Positions 4,926 to 10,347 of a stretch of 10,347 nt of DNA are shown here, piece by piece (the stretch's first letter is position 1; every line of letters begins with the position of its first letter). Both the position numbers and the translations under genes were made by a program. The stretch covers positions 1 to 10,347 of the forward strand of contig CAZOXZ010000088.1 in the NCBI GenBank assembly GCA_964583865.1, written 5' to 3'. Origin of the DNA: DASSBG01 sp964583865 (GTDB lineage Bacteria > Pseudomonadota > Gammaproteobacteria > Xanthomonadales > Rhodanobacteraceae). The notes under the pieces were generated by a model that saw only the letters and a list, made by a program, of their open reading frames with translations, did no database searches and was not told the DNA's origin.

Positions 4926-5864
4926 ATGGCCGTTTTTCGTGACATGGACGGTGCCTGCCTGGCGCCTTCCGGTGGTGTGGTGACCGTCGGTGCGTTCGAT
5001 GGTTTGCACCTTGGGCACCAGGCGCTGCTGGCGCGCGTGCGCGAGCGTGCGTCCGCGCGCTCGCTGGCACCCGTGGCGGTAAGCTTTGAGCCCTTGCCGC
5101 GCAGTTACTTTGGCGGTGAGCCTGTTCCGCGGCTGGCGTCGCGCCAGGAAAAAATCCGTGGTCTGCTGGCGGCCGGCATGGCGCATGTCCTGTTGTTGCG
5201 CTTCAACGCGGCCTTGACCGCCGTGAGCGCCGAGGATTTCGTGCGCCGCGTGCTGGTCGAACGCCTGGCGGCGCGTGAGGTCCATGTCGGTACCGGCTTC
5301 GGCTTCGGCAACGGTCGCAAGGGCGACATCGAGCTTTTGCAGCGCATGGGCGCGGAGTCGGGCTTCGAGGCCGTGGAGATGGCGCCGGTCGAGGTCGATG
5401 GCGAGCGCGTGTCGTCCTCGGCCATCCGCGCCAGCCTGGCCCGGGGCGATTTTGCCCATGCCGAGAAGCTGCTGGGCCGGCCCTTTGCCATCAGCGGGCG
5501 TGTGGCCCATGGCAACAAGCTGGGCCGCAAGCTGGGCTATCCCACGGCCAATCTGTGGTTGGGACGGCGTGTCAGCCCCGTGCATGGCATTTTCGCGGTG
5601 ACGGCCCGCCTTGATGACGAGGACGACATCCTGTGCGGCGTGGCCAGCCTGGGCAAGCGACCCACGGTGAACGAAGTCCCGCGGCCCTTGCTGGAAGTCC
5701 ACCTGTTTGATTTTGATCGCGATATTTATGGCCGCCGCCTGCAAGTGGAATTCGTGGCACACCTGCGCGACGAAGTGAAATTCGATGACATCGACGCCCT
5801 GGTGGCGCAAATGGACCGGGACGCCACGGCGGCGCGGCGCGTGCTGGACAAGAACCTGATCTGA
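4926..5864 (+). CDS. ribF: Bifunctional riboflavin kinase / FAD synthetase
   Basis: RibF phosphorylates riboflavin to FMN and adenylates FMN to FAD. The 312-residue length is typical. The N-terminal nucleotidyltransferase domain has VGAFDGLHLGH at 21-31 (HxGH-like site), VGTGFGFGNGRKGD from 121 and VSSSAIRASL. The C-terminal flavokinase domain has LGRPFAISGRVAHG, GRKLGYPTAN at 200-209 and LEVHLFDF with the probable catalytic Glu257. In many relatives the motif near 121-128 has an acidic residue (GxDFxFG); here the position is Gly124. The ATG at 4926 matches the N-terminus of xanthomonad relatives as I recall them (FRD near the start), yet it has no Shine-Dalgarno and a -10 box only six bases upstream, suggesting leaderless translation. 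It is the first gene of a ribF-ileS-lspA-pncC cluster. Confidence 0.96.
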   Translation: MAVFRDMDGACLAPSGGVVTVGAFDGLHLGHQALLARVRERASARSLAPVAVSFEPLPRSYFGGEPVPRLASRQEKIRGLLAAGMAHVLLLRFNAALTAVSAEDFVRRVLVERLAAREVHVGTGFGFGNGRKGDIELLQRMGAESGFEAVEMAPVEVDGERVSSSAIRASLARGDFAHAEKLLGRPFAISGRVAHGNKLGRKLGYPTANLWLGRRVSPVHGIFAVTARLDDEDDILCGVASLGKRPTVNEVPRPLLEVHLFDFDRDIYGRRLQVEFVAHLRDEVKFDDIDALVAQMDRDATAARRVLDKNLI

Positions 5865-5876
5865 CGAACCCGACGA

Positions 5877-8753
5877 GTGACGAAACCTGCCATGGGCAAT
5901 CGCTACAAAGACACCATCAATCTGCCGCAGACGGCTTTCCCGATGCGCGGCAATCTGGCCCAGCGCGAGCCCGGCTGGGCGGCCGCATGGGACAAGGCCG
6001 ACCTGTACCACCGCATCCAGGCGGACACCCGGGACCGGTCGACGCAATTCGTGCTGCACGATGGCCCGCCGTATGCCAACGGCGTGATCCATATCGGCCA
6101 CGCGGTCAACAAGATCCTCAAGGACATCGTGGTGCGCTCGCATCTGATGGCCGGTGAGCGCGCGCCGTATGTGCCGGGTTGGGATTGTCACGGCCTGCCC
6201 ATCGAGATCGCCGTCGAGCGCAAGCATGGCAAGGTCGGACAGAAGCTGGACCGCAAGGCCTTTCTGGCGGCCTGTCGCGCCTATGCGCTGGAGCAGGTCG
6301 ATCGCCAGCGCCAGGATTTCAAGCGCCTGGGCGTGCTGGGTGAATGGGACAAGCCCTACCAGACGCTGGACAGCCGTTACGAGGCCGACATCCTGCGCGC
6401 GCTGGCGAAGATCATGGCGCGGGGCCATGTGGTGCGTGGCTTCAAGCCGGTGCACTGGTGTTTTGACTGTGGCTCGGCGCTGGCCGAAGCCGAGATCGAA
6501 TACCACGACAAGACCTCGCCAGCCATCGACGTGGCCTACGATGCGGCCGATCCCGACGCCGTGGCGGCTGCCTTCGGCGTGGATCGCGATGGTGCCATCG
6601 TGGCCATGCCGATCTGGACGACGACGCCCTGGACGCTGCCGGCCAGCCTGGCGGTGGCTTTGGGGGCGGACATGGACTACGTGCTCATCGAAGGCCCGGC
6701 CCGCAACGGGCAGCGTTTGCTGCTGGTGGTGGCCGAAGCCCTGGCCGAGACGGTGGCCGCACGTTTCGGCATCGAGGACGTGACGATCCTGGGTCGGGCG
6801 CAGGGCAAGGCACTGGAGAGCATGGAGCTGAAGCATCCCTTCTACGAGGACCGGCGCCTGCCGGTCATGCTGGGCGAGCATGTATCCGCCGAGGACGGCA
6901 CCGGCGTGGTGCACACCGCACCCGGCCACGGTGCCGAGGACTTTGCCATGGCCAAGGCGTACGGGCTGACCGACAAGATCCCGGCGGAAGTGCTGAACCC
7001 CGTCGATGCCCGTGGCGTGTACCTTCCGGGCACGCCGATTTTTGCCGGCCAGCACATCTGGAAGGCCAACGATGCCGTCATCGAGCTGGTGCGCGACCAG
7101 GGCCATTTGCTGGCCCACAGCAGCATCGAACACAGCTACCCGCATTGCTGGCGACACAAGACGCCGGTGGCCTTTCGCGCCACGCCGCAGTGGTTCATCT
7201 CCATGGACAAGGCCGGGCTGCGCGAGCAGGCTTTGAAGGCCATCGGCGAGGTCGAGTGGGTGCCGGGCTGGGGCCGTGAGCGCATTGCCGGCATGGTGGC
7301 CGGGCGGCCGGACTGGTGCATCAGTCGCCAGCGCGTGTGGGGCGTGCCGATTGCGCTTTTCGTGCACAAGGCGACGCAGGCGCCGCATCCGCGTTCGGTC
7401 GAGCTTTTGCAGCAGGTGGCCGAGCGGGTCGAACGCGATGGCCTGGAGGCCTGGGATGCACTGCAGCCCGCGGACCTCCTGGGCGAGGAGGCCGGCGACT
7501 ACGAAAAGGTCAGTGACGTGCTGGATGTCTGGTTCGATTCCGGCGTCAGTCATTTTGCCGTCATCGACCAACGCGATGAACTCGAACGCGGCGATGCCAC
7601 CGCGCGCACGGTGATGTATCTGGAAGGCTCGGACCAACATCGTGGTTGGTTCCAGTCCTCGCTGTTGACCTCGGTGGCCATGCACGGCAGCGCGCCCTAC
7701 CAGCGCGTGCTGACCCACGGCTTCACCGTCGATGCCGACGGCAAGAAGATGTCCAAATCCATGGGCAACGTGGTGGCGCCGCAAAAGGTCATGGACACGC
7801 TGGGCGCAGACGTGCTGCGCCTGTGGGTGGCCTCGGCCGACTACCGCCATGAGATGTCGGTGTCCGAGACCATCCTCAAGCGTGTCTCGGACAGCTACCG
7901 CCGTATTCGCAACACGGCCAAGTTCCTGCTGGGCAACCTGGCCGGCTTCGACCCGGCCAGTGACCTGTTGCCAGTGAACCAATGCCTGCCGCTGGACCGC
8001 TGGGCCGTCGGCGAGGCCCATGCCGTGCAGCAGGCCGTGATCGCGGCTTACGGACGGCAGGATTTTTCCGAGGTGGCGCAGCGCATCCAGAATTTCTGCA
8101 GCAACGAAATGGGCTCGCTTTACCTGGATGTCATCAAGGACCGCCTGTACACCATGCCGGCCGACAGCCGTGGCCGGCGCAGCGCGCAGAGCACCATCTA
8201 TCGCATTGCCGAGGCCATGGTGCGCTGGATGGCACCCATCATGGCTTTCACCGCCGAGGAGATCTGGAGCCTGTTGCCGGGTGAACATGCCGACAGCGTG
8301 CTGTTCTCGACCTGGTACGAGGATCTTGTGCCTGCCGACGAGGCCCGCCGCGACTGGTGGCATGACTTGCTGGCCCTGCGTGCCGGTGTCACCCGGATGC
8401 TGGAGGGCATGCGCCAGGACGGCGCCATCGGCTCGGCACTGGAAGCCGAAGTAACCCTGTACCTGGATGACGCGCTGTTGCGGCGCTATGGCGAGGCCGC
8501 CACGGAGCTGCGCTTCCTGTTCATTACTTCGGAACTTGAACTGAAGCCGGTGGCGGAGCGGCTGGACGGTGCCGAACGCATCGAGCTGGAAGGCCATCAG
8601 GCCTGGGCGACGGCCCGCGCCACCGACCATGCCAAGTGCGTGCGTTGCTGGCATCGCCGGGCCGATGTCGGTAGCGATGCGGAGCATCCCGAGCTGTGCG
8701 GCCGCTGCATCGGCAATATCGGCGATGCCCCGGAGCAGCGCCAGTGGTTCTGA
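5877..8753 (+). CDS. ileS: Isoleucyl-tRNA synthetase (class I)
   Basis: IleS charges tRNA-Ile with isoleucine and edits misactivated valine. The product is 958 residues from the GTG at 5877, or 953 from the ATG at 5892 (E. coli 938). The class I signatures are clear: HDGPPYANGVIHIGH with HIGH at 72-75, KMSKS at 624-628, and PGWDCHGLPIE. The CP1 editing region contains IWTTTPWTLPAS and the conserved GTGVVHTAPGHG. DVWFDSG and YLEGSDQHRGWFQSSL mark the catalytic core. The C-terminal zinc site CVRCWHRRADVG...ELCGRC is complete. The start is uncertain: GTG 5877 lies 12 nt after the ribF stop and neither candidate has a strong ribosome-binding site, so translation may depend on coupling to ribF. 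The ribF-ileS-lspA order is the classic proteobacterial arrangement. Confidence 0.98.
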   Translation: MTKPAMGNRYKDTINLPQTAFPMRGNLAQREPGWAAAWDKADLYHRIQADTRDRSTQFVLHDGPPYANGVIHIGHAVNKILKDIVVRSHLMAGERAPYVPGWDCHGLPIEIAVERKHGKVGQKLDRKAFLAACRAYALEQVDRQRQDFKRLGVLGEWDKPYQTLDSRYEADILRALAKIMARGHVVRGFKPVHWCFDCGSALAEAEIEYHDKTSPAIDVAYDAADPDAVAAAFGVDRDGAIVAMPIWTTTPWTLPASLAVALGADMDYVLIEGPARNGQRLLLVVAEALAETVAARFGIEDVTILGRAQGKALESMELKHPFYEDRRLPVMLGEHVSAEDGTGVVHTAPGHGAEDFAMAKAYGLTDKIPAEVLNPVDARGVYLPGTPIFAGQHIWKANDAVIELVRDQGHLLAHSSIEHSYPHCWRHKTPVAFRATPQWFISMDKAGLREQALKAIGEVEWVPGWGRERIAGMVAGRPDWCISRQRVWGVPIALFVHKATQAPHPRSVELLQQVAERVERDGLEAWDALQPADLLGEEAGDYEKVSDVLDVWFDSGVSHFAVIDQRDELERGDATARTVMYLEGSDQHRGWFQSSLLTSVAMHGSAPYQRVLTHGFTVDADGKKMSKSMGNVVAPQKVMDTLGADVLRLWVASADYRHEMSVSETILKRVSDSYRRIRNTAKFLLGNLAGFDPASDLLPVNQCLPLDRWAVGEAHAVQQAVIAAYGRQDFSEVAQRIQNFCSNEMGSLYLDVIKDRLYTMPADSRGRRSAQSTIYRIAEAMVRWMAPIMAFTAEEIWSLLPGEHADSVLFSTWYEDLVPADEARRDWWHDLLALRAGVTRMLEGMRQDGAIGSALEAEVTLYLDDALLRRYGEAATELRFLFITSELELKPVAERLDGAERIELEGHQAWATARATDHAKCVRCWHRRADVGSDAEHPELCGRCIGNIGDAPEQRQWF

Positions 8754-8793
8754 CGACGGTACCGCGCCCGGCAGCGAGCACGGAGTGCCCGGC

Positions 8794-9294
8794 ATGAGCG
8801 CCGGACGCTTTGGTGCACTGCGTTGGCTGGCGCTCAGCGTGGTTGTCCTGTTGGCCGATCAGCTCAGCAAGTTCCGGGTGCTGGCCACGCTGGAGCCGGG
8901 CGAGAAGGTGGCCGTCATCCCCGGCTTCTTCTACTGGACGCTGACCTTCAACAAGGGTGCGGCCTTCAGTTTTCTGGCCGGCATGGGTGGCTGGCAGCGC
9001 TGGTTCTTTTCCGCGCTGGCGGTGGTCATCTCGGTGGTGCTGGTGGTTTGGCTGAAGCGCACGCGGCGGGATGACTGGCGCACGGCCTTGCCGCTGGCGC
9101 TGGTGCTGGGTGGTGCCGTGGGCAACCTCATCGACCGCCTGTGGGCCGGGCAGGTCACTGACTTCGTGCTGCTGTACTTCGGTGACTGGGCCTATCCCGC
9201 ATTCAATGTCGCCGACTCGGCCATTACCGTCGGGGCCGTGTTGCTGATCGCCTTCGGTTTCATGCATTCGCCACGCCGTTCCGATGCGTCATAG
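8794..9294 (+). CDS. lspA: Lipoprotein signal peptidase (signal peptidase II)
   Basis: LspA is an inner-membrane aspartyl protease that removes signal peptides from diacylated prolipoproteins. The 166-residue product has four predicted membrane helices. It has an early Asp in LADQLSK (residue 22), FNKGAAFSFL at 52-61, GGAVGNLIDRL at 106-116, and the catalytic aspartates Asp123 (TDF) and Asp141 (FNVADSAITVG). The frame is open back to 8569 inside ileS, but the ATG at 8794 gives the standard N-terminus and has GGAG at 8782-8785 with 8-nt spacing. It begins 40 nt after ileS and ends 2 nt before pncC. The usual downstream genes fkpB or ispH are not here. Confidence 0.97.
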   Translation: MSAGRFGALRWLALSVVVLLADQLSKFRVLATLEPGEKVAVIPGFFYWTLTFNKGAAFSFLAGMGGWQRWFFSALAVVISVVLVVWLKRTRRDDWRTALPLALVLGGAVGNLIDRLWAGQVTDFVLLYFGDWAYPAFNVADSAITVGAVLLIAFGFMHSPRRSDAS

Positions 9295-9296
9295 CC

Positions 9297-9803
9297 ATGC
9301 CGCCAGATTCGAGTCCCATGCCTGATTTGCCTGCCATCGCCCGCCAGACTGCCGATTTGTTGCAGGAGCATCAGGAGATGCTGGCCACGGCCGAGTCCTG
9401 CACCGGTGGCTGGATCGCCAAGCTGATGACGGATATCCCCGGCAGCTCGGCCTGGTTCGAGGGCGGCCTGGTGACCTACAGCTACGAGGCCAAGGAAGCG
9501 TTTCTGGGCGTGCGACCGCAGACATTGGAACAGCATGGCGCGGTCAGCGAGGAAACCGTGGTGGAGATGGTTTCCGGCGCGCTGGCACGCTTCGGCGCCA
9601 CCGTGGCGGTCGCCGTCACGGGCATTGCCGGGCCGGGCGGCGGCACACTGGACAAGCCGGTCGGCAGCGTCTGGATCGGCTGGAAACGTCGTGGCGGCTA
9701 CACCCACAGTCAGTTGTGCCATTTCGACGGTGACCGCGATGCCGTGCGCCGGCAGACGGTGGCACGTGCGCTCCTGGGCGTTCAGGAAATCCTGACACGA
9801 TGA
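9297..9803 (+). CDS. pncC: Nicotinamide-nucleotide amidohydrolase (CinA C-terminal family)
   Basis: PncC deamidates nicotinamide mononucleotide to nicotinate mononucleotide, recycling the NMN that DNA ligase and other NAD consumers release. The 168-residue product is a stand-alone CinA C-terminal domain (E. coli YgaD/PncC is about 165), without the N-terminal molybdopterin-like domain of full CinA. It shows TAESCTGGWIAKLMTDIPGSS, where Ser34 is the probable nucleophile, then YSYEAK with Lys66 (probable dyad partner), HGAVSEETVVEM, VTGIAGPGGG and FDGDRDAVRRQTVARAL. The ATG at 9297 is 2 nt after lspA; the ATG at 9318 (MPDLPAI) is an equally credible start, since neither has a strong ribosome-binding site. 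Placement before recA is common in proteobacteria. Confidence 0.95.
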   Translation: MPPDSSPMPDLPAIARQTADLLQEHQEMLATAESCTGGWIAKLMTDIPGSSAWFEGGLVTYSYEAKEAFLGVRPQTLEQHGAVSEETVVEMVSGALARFGATVAVAVTGIAGPGGGTLDKPVGSVWIGWKRRGGYTHSQLCHFDGDRDAVRRQTVARALLGVQEILTR

Positions 9804-9837
9804 TCAGCGCAGGCCGACAGGCAGGCATGCGTTGATG

Positions 9838-9846
9838 TGAAATAAT
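9838..9846 (+). promoter_or_regulatory. Possible recA promoter, extended -10
   Basis: TGAAATAAT is a TGn extension followed by AATAAT (five of six matches to TATAAT), about 75 nt upstream of the recA ATG. No good -35 is visible at the usual spacing, and no canonical LexA operator overlaps it. Since no T-tailed terminator separates pncC from recA, read-through is also possible. Confidence 0.4.
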
Positions 9847-9920
9847 GTCGTCGTCGCAGCTGATGAGACGGGCAGGGCGCAACATGCCGCCTGTCCCGCA
9901 CCAAATTCGAGGATCAAACA

Positions 9921-10347
<427 letters not shown>

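Noticed and set aside
4842..8795. A 1317-codon open frame on the minus strand opposite ribF and ileS
   Set aside because: It is antisense to two clear conserved genes and reflects high GC at third positions, which removes stop codons. Its translation is rich in His, Arg, Gln and Ala with no family motif.
9870..9896. Hairpin in the recA leader (GGGCAGG with CCTGTCC) as a terminator or attenuator
   Set aside because: The stem is only 7 bp with one G-T pair and a 13-nt loop, and no T tract follows.

Overview
The window is a GC-rich stretch of bacterial housekeeping chromosome, most likely from a gammaproteobacterium of the Xanthomonadales (Lysobacterales). This rests on remembered family sequences, not a search. 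RibF (GAFDGLHLGHQALL at its N-terminus), IleS (C-terminal end ELCGRCIGNI...RQWF) and RecA (starting MDDNKRRAL) look xanthomonad-like. The order rplU-rpmA-obgE-(rpsT)-murJ-ribF-ileS-lspA is one I associate with that order. G-rich degenerate intergenic repeats of the GGGAATC/GGGAGCA kind also occur there.

Layout, left to right. The 5' end of uvrA runs off the left edge on the minus strand. It diverges from rplU-rpmA (ribosomal proteins bL21 and bL27), which share an operon ended by an intrinsic terminator. obgE (ribosome-assembly GTPase) follows and converges on rpsT (bS20, minus strand, GTG start) across a shared two-way terminator. A 395-bp non-coding region between the divergent rpsT and murJ holds a strong rpsT promoter and two G-rich degenerate repeat arrays on opposite strands. 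murJ (lipid II flippase) is followed by a 421-bp non-coding region full of small palindromes and tandem repeats. Then comes a tight plus-strand cluster: ribF (FAD synthetase), ileS (isoleucyl-tRNA synthetase), lspA (signal peptidase II) and pncC (NMN deamidase). recA begins 117 bp after pncC and runs off the right edge.

The genes serve core functions: ribosome structure and assembly, translation, lipoprotein maturation, cell-wall precursor export, flavin and NAD cofactor metabolism, and DNA repair (uvrA and recA at the two ends). I see no mobile element, phage gene, CRISPR array, tRNA or defence system, and no candidate for a new multi-gene system.

The unusual signals are outside the genes. 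Between murJ and ribF there is a family of 17-bp palindromes that share a GCATCTTGC core but have different, compensating outer arms, next to a 19-bp tandem array. The ribF promoter appears to give a leaderless mRNA and carries a perfect 14-bp dyad in its spacer. A strong G-quadruplex motif lies beside the rpsT promoter. No standard LexA box is visible in front of recA.
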